Shown here: positions 49,155 through 58,215 of the stretch, piece by piece
Numbering within the stretch: the stretch's first letter is position 1
Layout: each line of letters opens with the position of its first letter
Assembly (NCBI GenBank): GCA_016214955.1
Contig: JACRMN010000020.1
Span: 62,001-126,000, forward strand
Reading direction: 5' to 3'
Length of the DNA: 64,000 nt
Source: Deltaproteobacteria bacterium
GTDB lineage: Bacteria > Myxococcota > Myxococcia > Myxococcales > Anaeromyxobacteraceae
Program-made: the position numbers and the translations under genes
Notes under the pieces: generated by a model
Told to the model about the DNA's origin: nothing
Databases searched by the model: none
Seen by the model: the letters and a program-made list of their open reading frames with translations, nothing else

Positions 49155-52100
49155 GTGCTCATCTCCGACTTCGCCATCCGGAAGCCGGTGGTCACCGTCA
49201 CCGCCATGGTGGCCCTGGTGGTCTTCGGCCTCCTGGCCCTGGTCAACCTGCAGACCGACGAGTACCCCGACGTCCAGGCCCCCATCATCGGCATCACCAT
49301 CGTCTACCCGGGCGCCTCGCCGGCGGTGGTGGAGCGGGAGATCATCAACCCCATCGAGGAGCGGCTCTTCACCATCAGCGGCATCGACGGGCCCAAGACC
49401 ACCGCCAACGCCGTCGACTCGCTGGCCCAGTTCACCGTCTTCTTCCACCACGACAAGAACGTGCAGCAGGCCTCGCAGGACATCCGCGACGCCATCAGCG
49501 CGGTGCGGGCCGACCTGCCGGCGGAGATGAAGGAGCCCATCCTCACCCGCTTCGACCCCTCCGACGAGCCCATCGTCTCCCTCACGCTCACCTCGGCGAG
49601 CCTCTCCAGCGCGGCGCTGACCCGCATCGCCGACCCCACCGTCATCCGCGAGATCCGCTCCGTCCCCGGCGTGGCCCAGGCCACGGTGGTGGGCGGGGTC
49701 AAGCCGGAGATGACGGTGCAGATCCGCCCCCAGGCGCTGCAGGCGGCCGGGATCTCGGTGCCGGAGCTGGTGGGGGCGCTGCAGGCGCAGAACCTGGCGG
49801 CGCCGGTGGGCCGGATCAACGCGGCCTTCGACGAGCGCACCATCCGCCTGAAGGGCCGGCTGGAGACGCCCGAGGACTTCGCCGCCGTGCCGGTGGCCCA
49901 GCGCGGCGGCCGGGCCATCCGGCTGGGCGAGGTGGCCGACGTCTTCGTGGGGGCCGAGGAGGCCCGGACGCTGGCGCTCTACGACTCCCGCGAGGCGGTG
50001 GGCATCGAGATCCTCAAGGCCAAGGGGGCCTCGACCACCCGCGTGGCCGGCCAGATCCGCGAGAAGGTGAAGGAGCTGCAGGCGCGGCTCCCGGCCGGCG
50101 CCAAGCTGGAGGTGGTCCGCGACGCCGGGGTGCGGGTGGCCAGCGCCGTGCGCAACACCCAGTGGGCGCTGGTGGAAGGGGCGGCCCTGACGGTGCTGGT
50201 GGTGTTCCTGTTCCTCAACTCCTGGCGCTCCACGGTGATCACCGGCCTGGCCCTGCCCATCTCGGTGCTGGCCGGGTTCGTCTCGGTGTGGCTCTTCGGG
50301 TTCACCCTCAACACCATGTCGCTGCTGGGCCTGACGCTGGCCATCGGCATCCTCATCGACGACGCCATCGTGGTGCGCGAGAACATCGTGCGCCACATCG
50401 AGATGGGGAAGGACCACTTCACCGCCTCGCGCGAGGGCACGGCCCAGATCGGCCTGGCGGTCACCGCCACCACCCTCTCCATCGTCGCGGTCTTCGTCCC
50501 GGTGGCCTTCATGCCCGGCGTGGCCGGCCAGTGGTTCAAGCCCTTCGGGCTCACCATGGCCTGCGCCGTGCTGGTCTCGCTCTTCGTCTCCTTCTCGCTC
50601 GACCCCATGCTCTCGGCCTACTGGGCCGATCCCCAGACCGAGGCCCACGAGCGCCGCAACCCCATCGCCCGCGCGGTGGACCGCTTCAACCGCTGGTTCG
50701 ACCGGCAGGCCGACAACTACACCCGGGTGGTGGGCTGGGCGCTCGATCACCGCTGGCTCATGACCCTGGTGATCGCGCCGGGCACCATGGTCCTGGCGCT
50801 CTGGCTCCAGGCCACGTTCGGCGGCAGCCAGTTCGTGCCCAACTCCGATCGCGGCGAGATCAGCATCAGCGTCGAGACGCCGCCGGGCTCCAACCTGGCC
50901 TACACGCGCCGCAAGGTGGAGGAGACGGTGCGCCGGGTGAAGGCCCGCCCCGAGGTGGCCTACACCTACGCCACCCTGGGGACGCCGCTGCCGCTGCGCA
51001 CCCCGGGCGTCGACCAGGCGGTGATCTACGTGCGCCTGGTGCCGCGCGAGCAGCGCAAGCTCTCCCAGGTGCAGCTCGGGGCCGAGCTGCGCCGCGAGCT
51101 GGCCAGCCTGGGCGGGGCCTCGGTGGCGGTCTTCACCAGCGGTTTCGGCGGCGCCTTCAAGCAGATCGCGCTCGAGCTGCGGGCCCCCTCCGGCTCCGAT
51201 CCGCTGCGGCTGGTGGAGCACGCGGAGAAGATCTCGGCCGCGGTGAAGAAGGTGCCGGGGGCGGCCGACGTCGGGCTCTCCACCCGCGGCCAGGCGCCGG
51301 AGCTGGTGGTGGAGCTGGATCGGCCGCTGGCCGGCTCGCTGGGCATCACCGCCGGCCAGGTGGCCTCCTCGCTGCGGCCGGCCTTCGCCGGGGTCGACGC
51401 CGGCGACTGGGTGGACCCCACCGGCGAGACCCGCGACGTCACCCTGCGGCTCTCGCCCGAGGCCCGGGAGCGGGCCAGCGACCTGGCGGCGCTGCCGCTC
51501 GTGGTCCAGGGAGCCGACGGGCGGCCCGCGATGCTGCCGCTCGGCCAGGTGGCCCGGGTGCAGCAGGGGGTGGGGCCGGCGCAGATCGACCACCTGAACC
51601 GCGACCTGGTGGTCAACGTCCAGGCCAACACCGACGGGCGGCCACTCTCGGAGGTGATGAGCGGGATCTGGAAGGCGCTGGCGCCCATTCCCATGCCCCC
51701 CGGCTACAAGCTCACCGAGGGCGGCGAGGCCCGCGACCAGGACGAGGTCTTCACGCAGATGTTCACCGCGCTGGCCGTGGCGGTGCTGCTCATGTACCTG
51801 ATCCTCGTCGTCCAGTTCGGCTCGTTCCTCGACCCCATCGCCATCCTCGTCTCGCTGCCGCTCTCGCTCATCGGGGTGGTGGTGGCGCTCATCCTCACCG
51901 GCGACACGCTCAACATCATGAGCATGATCGGCCTCATGCTGCTGGCGGGCATCGTGGCCAAGAACGCCATCCTGCTCGTCGACTTCGCCAAGTGGGCGCG
52001 GGAGCGGGGCACGCCGCTGCGCGAGGCGCTCATCGAGGCGGGGCGGGTGCGGCTGCGCCCCATCCTCATGACCACCTTCGCGCTCATCGCCGGCATGGTG

Positions 52101-52367
52101 CCGGTGGCGCTGGGGCTCGACGAGGGCGGCGACTTCAACGCGCCCATGGGCCGGGCCGTCATCGGCGGCACCATCACCTCCACCATCCTCACGCTGGTGA
52201 TGATCCCCACCGTCTACGAGATCCTCGACGGCGGGAAGCAGTGGATCCTGGGACTCCTGCGGCGGGTGTTCGGAGGAAGCCCCGGTGCCGGACACGGGAG
52301 CCCCGGTGCCGGACACGGCGCCCCGGGGGCCCCGTCCCCGGTGCCTCAGCAGCGCAAGGAGCCCTGA
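49155..52367 (+). CDS. RND-family inner-membrane efflux transporter (AcrB/MexB-like HAE-1 type)
   Basis: 1070 residues from GTG. Twelve transmembrane helices and two large periplasmic loops: ISDFAIRKPVVTVTAMVALVVFG at the start, TLAIGILIDDAIVVRENIVRHIE (proton-relay Asp pair in TM4) and GLMLLAGIVAKNAILLVDFAKWARERG in TM10. Drives proton-coupled drug or metabolite export. The C-terminus ends in short GSPGAGH-type repeats encoded by an 18-base direct duplication near 52275-52320. Confidence 0.94.
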   Translation: MLISDFAIRKPVVTVTAMVALVVFGLLALVNLQTDEYPDVQAPIIGITIVYPGASPAVVEREIINPIEERLFTISGIDGPKTTANAVDSLAQFTVFFHHDKNVQQASQDIRDAISAVRADLPAEMKEPILTRFDPSDEPIVSLTLTSASLSSAALTRIADPTVIREIRSVPGVAQATVVGGVKPEMTVQIRPQALQAAGISVPELVGALQAQNLAAPVGRINAAFDERTIRLKGRLETPEDFAAVPVAQRGGRAIRLGEVADVFVGAEEARTLALYDSREAVGIEILKAKGASTTRVAGQIREKVKELQARLPAGAKLEVVRDAGVRVASAVRNTQWALVEGAALTVLVVFLFLNSWRSTVITGLALPISVLAGFVSVWLFGFTLNTMSLLGLTLAIGILIDDAIVVRENIVRHIEMGKDHFTASREGTAQIGLAVTATTLSIVAVFVPVAFMPGVAGQWFKPFGLTMACAVLVSLFVSFSLDPMLSAYWADPQTEAHERRNPIARAVDRFNRWFDRQADNYTRVVGWALDHRWLMTLVIAPGTMVLALWLQATFGGSQFVPNSDRGEISISVETPPGSNLAYTRRKVEETVRRVKARPEVAYTYATLGTPLPLRTPGVDQAVIYVRLVPREQRKLSQVQLGAELRRELASLGGASVAVFTSGFGGAFKQIALELRAPSGSDPLRLVEHAEKISAAVKKVPGAADVGLSTRGQAPELVVELDRPLAGSLGITAGQVASSLRPAFAGVDAGDWVDPTGETRDVTLRLSPEARERASDLAALPLVVQGADGRPAMLPLGQVARVQQGVGPAQIDHLNRDLVVNVQANTDGRPLSEVMSGIWKALAPIPMPPGYKLTEGGEARDQDEVFTQMFTALAVAVLLMYLILVVQFGSFLDPIAILVSLPLSLIGVVVALILTGDTLNIMSMIGLMLLAGIVAKNAILLVDFAKWARERGTPLREALIEAGRVRLRPILMTTFALIAGMVPVALGLDEGGDFNAPMGRAVIGGTITSTILTLVMIPTVYEILDGGKQWILGLLRRVFGGSPGAGHGSPGAGHGAPGAPSPVPQQRKEP

Positions 52368-52470
52368 GCGCGGGGGAGACCAGGGGCTCCCCGAGGGATC
52401 CACCCACCCGAGCCTGACCCTCGGCCGCGGCACACGCCGGAGGCAGGCCCGCGGCCGAACCTCCTCAAGG

Positions 52471-52560
52471 CCCCGGAAATACGGTGACAATCCGTAGGTG
52501 CGGCGCGGGCTTCAGCTTCGCGGCGTCAAATCGCCACAGTGCGGGCCGAGAGTGCAAATC
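52471..52560 (+). promoter_or_regulatory. Structured leader upstream of the Cys-rich gene, cobalamin-riboswitch-like core
   Basis: TACGG-TGACAAT-CCGTA forms a hairpin (52480-52496) preceded by GGAAA, close to the GGUGxxAAUCC core of cobalamin riboswitches. Flanking GCCC (52470-52473) could pair with GGGC at 52507-52510. The conserved CCCGCxACUGU and B12-box elements are not evident, so a true riboswitch is doubtful. The remaining part of the 222-base gap holds no gene. Confidence 0.22.
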
Positions 52561-52589
52561 CATACCCTCCGACTGGTTCGTTGCCCCCG

Positions 52590-53096
52590 ATGACCCGTCT
52601 CGCCCACACATCGCAGGTCGCCCGCCTGGCGGCGGTGCTGGTGGCGCTCGCCCTCTCGGGCCTGCCGCGAGCCGCGGCCCTGGCCGCTCCCGAGGAGGCG
52701 CACCGCTGCTCCTGCCGCGCCCACGGCGACCACGACTGCACCTGCGCCAAGTGCGCCGCCATCGCCGCCAGGCGCCGCGCCGCCGAGGCCGGCGCCGCCA
52801 CGCCGCCTTGCCACGCCGCGCCTGCCGGCGTGGCCACGCCCGAGCGCCACACGCCGCCCGGCCCGTGCATCACCGGCTCCTGCGGAGCGCCCGAGGAGCC
52901 GCGCCCGGCGGTGAACGGCGTCGACCCCTTCACGCTGCCCGCCGGGGCGCCTCGCCCCGCGCCGCCGCCGGTCGCGGCGCTCCCGGGAGCGCTGCCGGGG
53001 CCACAGCACCAGCCGCAGCCTCCCGAGCCGCCCCCTCCGCGCGCCGCCGGTGCGTGCGCCCGGGCGGCACTCGCCGCGGGTTCGCAGGCTCGCTGA
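52590..53096 (+). CDS. Cys/His-rich exported protein
   Basis: 168 residues from ATG at 52590. Signal peptide VALALSGLPRAAALAAPEE, then HRCSCRAHGDHDCTCAKCAA, a CXC...HGDHDCXCXXC block that could bind Cu, Zn or another metal, followed by two more Cys and a long Pro/Ala-rich tail. No named family. Downstream of the RND pump, suggesting envelope metal handling as a hypothesis. Confidence 0.55.
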   Translation: MTRLAHTSQVARLAAVLVALALSGLPRAAALAAPEEAHRCSCRAHGDHDCTCAKCAAIAARRRAAEAGAATPPCHAAPAGVATPERHTPPGPCITGSCGAPEEPRPAVNGVDPFTLPAGAPRPAPPPVAALPGALPGPQHQPQPPEPPPPRAAGACARAALAAGSQAR

Positions 53097-53364
53097 ACGC
53101 ACACCCGGCACCTGCAGGCGGTGGGCGCATGCCCTCTGCCCGCCGCCGCGCTCCGGGGGGTACCCACCCTCCACCCGGAGCGGCGCAGATGCCGCGAGCC
53201 CACCGGTCGTCGACCGGGAGGGCGCGCCGACTGGTCCTCGGCGCCGTGCGCCGGTTTGCCTGCGGCTCCGGGGCGGGGGACGCCCGTCGGCGCGCGCAGG
53301 TCGCTCGAGGCCGTCTCACGTCATCCGAAACCCCATCCACCGCAGAGGCGGTGGGAGGCACGTC

Positions 53365-53532
53365 GTGTCACGCAAGCGATTCGATTCCACGGAGGTCGAG
53401 AAGATCCTGCGGGAGTACCAGTCCGGCGAGAAGGTGCCCGTCCTCTGCCGCCGCCATGGCGTCAGCGAGCAGACCTTCTACCTGTGGCTGGCGCGCTGGC
53501 GCCGCCTGGAGGCGGTGCCGACCGCGGGGTAG
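53365..53532 (+). CDS. Solitary IS3 OrfA-like helix-turn-helix protein
   Basis: 55 residues from GTG at 53365, with GGGAGG seven bases upstream. SRKRFDSTEVEKILREYQSGEKVPVLCRRHGVSEQTFYLWLARWRRLEA is the transposase_8/HTH_21 pattern of IS3-family OrfA. No OrfB, no inverted repeats and no target duplication are nearby, so it is either a relic or a domesticated DNA-binding protein. The 268 bases before it show nothing convincing. Confidence 0.65.
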   Translation: MSRKRFDSTEVEKILREYQSGEKVPVLCRRHGVSEQTFYLWLARWRRLEAVPTAG

Positions 53533-53555
53533 CCGGGGCCCGGCCCGGAGCCCGG

Positions 53556-53592
53556 GGAGAGGCGGCGCGCCAGCCGGCGCGCCGTCTCCTTT
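53556..53592 (+). terminator. Terminator hairpin between convergent genes
   Basis: CGGCGCGCC pairs with GGCGCGCCG across a 4-base loop (53563-53584), extended by GGAGA/TCTCC with a 2-base bulge, then TTT. Serves the HTH gene and, as a hairpin, the convergent binding-protein gene ending at 53601. Confidence 0.6.
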
Positions 53593-53600
53593 CCGGGCGG

Positions 53601-54779
53601 CTACTCCATCTCCAGCGACTTGTAGACGCCCTTGCCGTCCATGACGGTGCCCCAGACCTTGTGCGAGCCCTGGTGCTCGGAGGGGCCGAAGTTGACGATG
53701 GCGCCGATGCCCAGGTCGAGCCCGCGGATGGTCTCGAGGGTGTCGACCAGCCGCTCGGTGTCGAGCTGCCTGCCCGTGCGGCGCAGGGCCTCGACGAGCA
53801 CGGTGCCGGCCACGTAGCCCTCCAGCGAGACGAAGTCGGGCGCCTCGCCGGTGGAGTAGCGCTTCAGGAGGTCGCGGTAGCGGAGGATGGCGGTGGCGTG
53901 CGAGGTCGGCAGCGGCACCACCTGGGTGACGATGACGCCCTCGGCATAGCGCGGCCCGAGGTTGGCGAGCTCCTCGGCGAAGGCGGTCGAGCCCACGAAG
54001 GAGACGCTGGTGAAGGTGGGCTTGAACCCGCCGTTGACCACCCGCTCGATGAACTTGGCCGCCGCCTTGTAGGTCGGGACCATGATGATGGCCTCGGCCC
54101 GGGCGCGGTTCCTGAGGACGGCGGCCGCGGCCTCGGCCACGTCGGTGGTGTTCCGCTTGTAGCCCACCCGGAGGATCTTGCCGCTGTCGAAGCCGTAGCG
54201 GCGCACCTGGTGGGCCACGCCCGCGAAGCCGGCGTCGCCGTAGGCGTCCTCCTGGGCGAAGACCGCGATCTGCGAGGGCTTGAGGCGCCGCACCTCCACC
54301 AGGTACTTCACCGTGGCGGCCGTCTCCTCCGAGTAGCTCGCCCGGAAGTTGAAGACGTAGCGGGCCGGCGGATCCTCGCGGAGCAGCGCGGCGCCGGTGA
54401 ACGCGCCGTAGAACAGCACCCGCTTGTCGAGGGCGTAGGGGACGGCCACCACCGCGGTGGGCGTGCCGACGTTGCCGGCGATGCCGAAGACCTTCTTGTT
54501 CTCCACCAGGTCCTTCATGCACACCTTGGTGCGCTCCGGCTCGTAGCCGTCGTCCTGGGCCACGAGCCGCAGCTTGCGGCCCGCGACCCCGCCGGCCTCG
54601 TTGGCCGCGGCGAAGGCGATCTCCATTCCGGTCTTCATGCCCTTGCCCAGCTCGCGGGCCCCGCCGGAGAAGGGGGCGCACATCCCGAACACCACCTCGC
54701 CGTCGGTCACGCCGTTCACCTGGGCGCGAGCCGGGACGGCCGCGGCGAGGAGGAGGAGCGCGAGGGCGGGTCGGCGCAT
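53601..54779 (-). CDS. Branched-chain-amino-acid-type ABC substrate-binding protein
   Basis: 392 residues. Signal peptide LALLLLAAAVPARA, then VTDGEVVFGMCAPFSG, a LivJ-type (Peripla_BP_6) start. The two-lobe fold runs to GVYKSLEME. It binds an amino acid or related organic solute in the periplasm. A GTG at 54788 overlapping the upstream TGA is an alternative start. It shares about half its residues with the neighbour and no permease or ATPase is nearby. Confidence 0.88.
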   Translation of the reverse strand: MRRPALALLLLAAAVPARAQVNGVTDGEVVFGMCAPFSGGARELGKGMKTGMEIAFAAANEAGGVAGRKLRLVAQDDGYEPERTKVCMKDLVENKKVFGIAGNVGTPTAVVAVPYALDKRVLFYGAFTGAALLREDPPARYVFNFRASYSEETAATVKYLVEVRRLKPSQIAVFAQEDAYGDAGFAGVAHQVRRYGFDSGKILRVGYKRNTTDVAEAAAAVLRNRARAEAIIMVPTYKAAAKFIERVVNGGFKPTFTSVSFVGSTAFAEELANLGPRYAEGVIVTQVVPLPTSHATAILRYRDLLKRYSTGEAPDFVSLEGYVAGTVLVEALRRTGRQLDTERLVDTLETIRGLDLGIGAIVNFGPSEHQGSHKVWGTVMDGKGVYKSLEME

Positions 54780-54784
54780 GGCGT

Positions 54785-56095
54785 TCACTCGAGCTCGATC
54801 GACTTGAACTTGCCCGAGGCCTCCAGCACCGTCCCCCAGAGCTTGTGGGAGGCCTGGTGGTCGGTCTTGCTGAAGCCCAGCGGGGTGCCGATGCCGAGGT
54901 CGAGCCCCTGGATGCCCTCCATCGCCTCGACCAGCTTCTCGGTGGTGAGGTCGGGGCCAGCGCGGCGCAGCCCCTCGATGAGCACGTTGGCGCCCACGAA
55001 GGCCTCGAGCGACGCGAAGGTGGCCGACTCCTCGGGCACGTACTGGGAGAGGGCCTCGCGGAACTTCATCACCGCCGTGGCGTGGCTGGTGGGCAGCGGC
55101 ACCACCTGGGTGATGACGATGTCGGTGACCACCTTGGGCCCCAGCGGCACGATCTCCTCGGCCAGCGAGGCGGAGTTGACCACCGAGGGGTTGGTGAGGA
55201 TGAGGTCGAGCCCGGCGCTGCGCACCTTCTCGACGAAGTTGGCGGCCGCCTTGTAGGTGGCCATCATCACCACCGCCTTGAGCTTGCCCGACTCCTTCTT
55301 GATGCGGGTCACGGCCTCGTCCACGTCGGCCGAGTTGCGCTTGTAGCCCACGCGCAGGATCTGGGCCTCGGTGCGCTTGAAGGGCGCCAGCGCCGAGACC
55401 ACGCCCTGGAAGCCGGCGTCGCCGAACCCGTCCTCCTGGGCGAAGACGGCGATCTCCTCGGGCGCCACCCGCCGCACCTGGAGCAGGTAGCGGACGGCGG
55501 CGGCGGTCTCCTCCTGGTAGCTGGGCCGGAAGTTGAAGACGTAGCGGTCGGGCGGCTGCTTCCGCGAGACCGGCGCGCCGGTGTAAGGCGCGTAGAAGAG
55601 CACCTTCTTCTCCATGACCATCGGGATGGAGACGGCGGCGGTCACGGTCCCGTAGTTGCCGACGATGCCGAAGACCTTGCGCTCCTCGAGGAGCTCCTTC
55701 ATCACCGCCTTGGTGCGCTCCGGCTCGTAGCCGTCGTCGAGCGCCACCAGCCGCAGCCGCCGGCCGTGGACGCCGCCGGCGGCGTTGGTGGCGGCGAAGG
55801 CGGCGTCGATGCCGGCCTTGAGCGCCCGGCCGGTCTCCTTGTTGGCGCCGGAGAAGGGCGACGCCATGCCGAACACCACCTCGGTGTCGGAGAGGCCCAC
55901 CGCCGGAAGGGGCGCGCGCGCCGGGGCGGCCAGCGGCTCGGCGGCCCGGGCCGGCGCCTCGGCGGTGGAGCCGGAGCTGCGGGCGTAGCGCCAGGCGGCG
56001 ATGCCGACGCCGGCCACCAGGGCCGACACCAGGCCGATGAGCACGAGCTCGATGCGGCGCGATCCGATTCCCGATCGCTGCTTCAGGCTGTCCAT
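54785..56095 (-). CDS. Membrane-anchored paralogous ABC substrate-binding protein
   Basis: 436 residues. Same Peripla_BP_6 fold as the downstream gene (SDTEVVFGMASPFSGANKETG; VVPLPTSHATAVMKFREAL), but the N-terminus has one uncleaved-looking helix (IELVLIGLVSALVAGVGIAAW) followed by an Ala/Pro linker, suggesting a tethered protein. Tandem duplication with the downstream gene; the stop sits in its neighbour's possible GTGA start. Confidence 0.86.
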   Translation of the reverse strand: MDSLKQRSGIGSRRIELVLIGLVSALVAGVGIAAWRYARSSGSTAEAPARAAEPLAAPARAPLPAVGLSDTEVVFGMASPFSGANKETGRALKAGIDAAFAATNAAGGVHGRRLRLVALDDGYEPERTKAVMKELLEERKVFGIVGNYGTVTAAVSIPMVMEKKVLFYAPYTGAPVSRKQPPDRYVFNFRPSYQEETAAAVRYLLQVRRVAPEEIAVFAQEDGFGDAGFQGVVSALAPFKRTEAQILRVGYKRNSADVDEAVTRIKKESGKLKAVVMMATYKAAANFVEKVRSAGLDLILTNPSVVNSASLAEEIVPLGPKVVTDIVITQVVPLPTSHATAVMKFREALSQYVPEESATFASLEAFVGANVLIEGLRRAGPDLTTEKLVEAMEGIQGLDLGIGTPLGFSKTDHQASHKLWGTVLEASGKFKSIELE

Positions 56096-56316
56096 GCGTT
56101 CCTCGAGGGCTCCGGCGGGCGGATGCGGGGGAGGGCCGGGAGCGCGGCGTTCGAGTGTATCGCAAGGCCCGTGGTGCGAAAGGTGACCACCCGTGGCAAC
56201 CCTCCGGGGACCAGCGTGATATCGGCAGGTTACGCGCCAGGGGGCGAGGCGGTAGGATGCCGCCCAGATCCAGGGACCGGCCCGCGCGTTTCACCACCAG
56301 GGCCCGGCGGGGCGAC

Positions 56317-56925
56317 GTGACGAGCGACTCCACCGACGAAGAGCTGCTCCTGCGCTTTCGCGACGGGGACGCCGGGGCCTTCGAGCTCCTCATGCGCCGA
56401 CACCGCGCCACGGTCTTCACCTTCCTCGCCCGGCTCACCGGCGACCGTCCGCGCGCCGAGGACCTGCTCCAGGAGACCTGGCTGCGGGTGGTGGCGGCAG
56501 CGCCGCGCTGGGAGCCGCGGGCCCGCTTCCGCACCTGGCTCTTCTCCGTGGCCCGCAACCTGGCCACCGACGAGGCGCGCCGCGCCGTCCACCGGCGCGC
56601 CGAGCCGCTCGACGACCCGCCCGGCGACGGCCTCCCCCTCGCCGAGCGGCTCCCCGCCGGCGACCCCGGCCCGGAGCGGGCTGCCGCCAGCGGAGAGCTG
56701 CGCCCGAAGCTCCTCGAGGCGCTGGGCTCTCTGCCGCTCCCGCAGCGCGAGGTCTTCCTGCTGCGGGAGCAGGCCGGCGTGCCCTTCGCCGAGATCGCCG
56801 AGATCACCGGCACGCCCCTGCCCACGGTGAAGAGCCGCATGCGCTACGCCCTCGAGGCGCTGCAGCGGCGGCTCCTCGAGCTGGGGGTGGAGCCGCCAGC
56901 GGCCTCCGGGAGCACCGGCACATGA
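56317..56925 (+). CDS. ECF-type sigma-70 factor
   Basis: 202 residues from GTG at 56317 (ATG at 56257 also in frame). Region 2 is AFELLMRRHRATVFTFLARLTGDRPRAEDLLQETWLRV, with RFRTWLFSVARNLATDEARR. Region 4 is LPLPQREVFLLREQAGVPFAEIAEITGTPLPTVKSRMRYALEALQRRL. Controls a stress or envelope regulon together with the next gene. ATGA overlap with the anti-sigma gene. Confidence 0.92.
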   Translation: MTSDSTDEELLLRFRDGDAGAFELLMRRHRATVFTFLARLTGDRPRAEDLLQETWLRVVAAAPRWEPRARFRTWLFSVARNLATDEARRAVHRRAEPLDDPPGDGLPLAERLPAGDPGPERAAASGELRPKLLEALGSLPLPQREVFLLREQAGVPFAEIAEITGTPLPTVKSRMRYALEALQRRLLELGVEPPAASGSTGT

Positions 56926-58211
56926 CCCACGAGAACGCCCGCGAGCTGCTGCTCGACCTCGCCTACGGCGAGCTCTCCCCGGCAGAGGCCCGGGCCGTCG
57001 AGGCCCACCTGGCCGGCTGCGAGGACTGCCGCGCCGAGCGCGACCGCATCGCCGCCACCCGCCAGCTCATGCAGGGGCTGGGGGAGGAGGAGCCGCCGGG
57101 CGGGGAGCGCATCCTCCTGGCGGCGGCGCGCCAGGCGGTGGAGCGGCCGCGCCGGGCGCCGCTCTTCTCCTGGGTCCGCTTCGCCACCGGCCTCGCCATC
57201 CTGATGATCGTGGGCGGGGTGACGATGGAGCTGCTCTCCGCGCGCCGCCCGGCGGTGGACGACGCCGAGGAGCGCTACGCCGAGCGGAGCGCCGCGGCGC
57301 CGGCCCCGGGCCTCACCCTCGAGGCCCCGCCGGTGCAGCGCGCCCCGGCCGCCCCGCCCCTCGCCGCGGCCCCGCCGGTGCAGCGCGCCCCGGCCGCCCC
57401 GGCCTACGCGGCGGCCCCTCCGCGCGCCAAGGAAGAGAGGCAGGCGCGACCCGCGGACGAGAGCGCGTCCGCTCCCGGCGACGAGGCGCGCGCGGCGGAG
57501 CCGGGGGGCATTCCGATGCCCTCGCCGGGCGCGGCCGGCTCGGCCTCCGAGGTCGCCGTGGCCCGGCCCCGCGCCGCCGGCGTCGCCCCGGAGTCGAAGG
57601 GCGCCTCCGCAGGGCCGCAGGCTGCCGCCTCCCTCCGCGAGGGGGCGCCGGGCGTCGGGTTCTCCAGGCAGGCCGCTCCGGCACCGGCCGCCGCACCGGC
57701 CGCCTCCCGGGCGGAGGCGGCCGACGCCGAGCGAGCGCTCCCGGCCCGCGAGCCGGCGCGCAAGGTGGCGAGCCGCGACGAGCCGGCAGCCGCCGCCGGG
57801 GCCGAGGGCGCCGCGCTGGTCGCCGAGGTCACGCGGCTGCGCGACGGCGGCCTGCTCAACGAGGCCCGGCGCCGCCCCGAGCCCTGCCCCGGCGGCGACA
57901 CCGCGCGCCTGGCCTGGCTCGACGGCCTGGGGGTGGCGCGCCGCTTCGCCCGCACCGGCCCGCTGCCGGCGGCGATGGGCGCCGGCGAGGCCACCCGCGA
58001 CCAGTGGTACGACACCCAGGGCCGCCTCCGGTACGCGGTGATCGAGGGCGAGGGGCCGGAGGGCCGCTTCCGCCGGCGCATCCTCCTCGACCCCGCCGGT
58101 GCGGTGCGCTCCGAGGACCCGCCCGGTGGCGCCCCCTGGCCTCGCGCCGACCTCACGCTGCGCGATCCCGCGGCCGCCTTCTGGGCGCCGCAGCGCTGCA
58201 CGGGGCGGTGA
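56922..58211 (+). CDS. Anti-sigma factor with zinc-finger-type N-terminus
   Basis: 429 residues. An anti-sigma (ZAS-like) domain has AHLAGCEDCRAERD, a single membrane helix (FATGLAILMIVGGVTM) near residue 95, then a Pro/Ala/Arg-rich region and a folded C-terminal domain of about 150 residues. The HXXXCXXC motif supports zinc binding. Translationally coupled to the ECF sigma gene. DNA at 57324-57356 is repeated at 57369-57401, producing a duplicated APPVQRAPAAP segment. Confidence 0.88.
   Translation: MTHENARELLLDLAYGELSPAEARAVEAHLAGCEDCRAERDRIAATRQLMQGLGEEEPPGGERILLAAARQAVERPRRAPLFSWVRFATGLAILMIVGGVTMELLSARRPAVDDAEERYAERSAAAPAPGLTLEAPPVQRAPAAPPLAAAPPVQRAPAAPAYAAAPPRAKEERQARPADESASAPGDEARAAEPGGIPMPSPGAAGSASEVAVARPRAAGVAPESKGASAGPQAAASLREGAPGVGFSRQAAPAPAAAPAASRAEAADAERALPAREPARKVASRDEPAAAAGAEGAALVAEVTRLRDGGLLNEARRRPEPCPGGDTARLAWLDGLGVARRFARTGPLPAAMGAGEATRDQWYDTQGRLRYAVIEGEGPEGRFRRRILLDPAGAVRSEDPPGGAPWPRADLTLRDPAAAFWAPQRCTGR
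57324..57401 (+). repeat. In-frame 33-base direct repeat inside the anti-sigma gene
   Basis: Two identical 33-base copies start 45 bases apart (57324 and 57369), encoding a repeated APPVQRAPAAP linker unit. Such repeats can expand or contract by slippage without breaking the frame. Confidence 0.7.
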
Positions 58212-58215
58212 GCCG

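Noticed and set aside
52471-52560. Confident cobalamin riboswitch
   Set aside because: The CCCGCxACUGU segment and B12 box are missing, so it is listed only as a low-confidence structured leader.
53365-53532. Complete insertion sequence around the OrfA-like gene
   Set aside because: No OrfB frame, no terminal inverted repeats and no target duplication could be found in the flanking bases.
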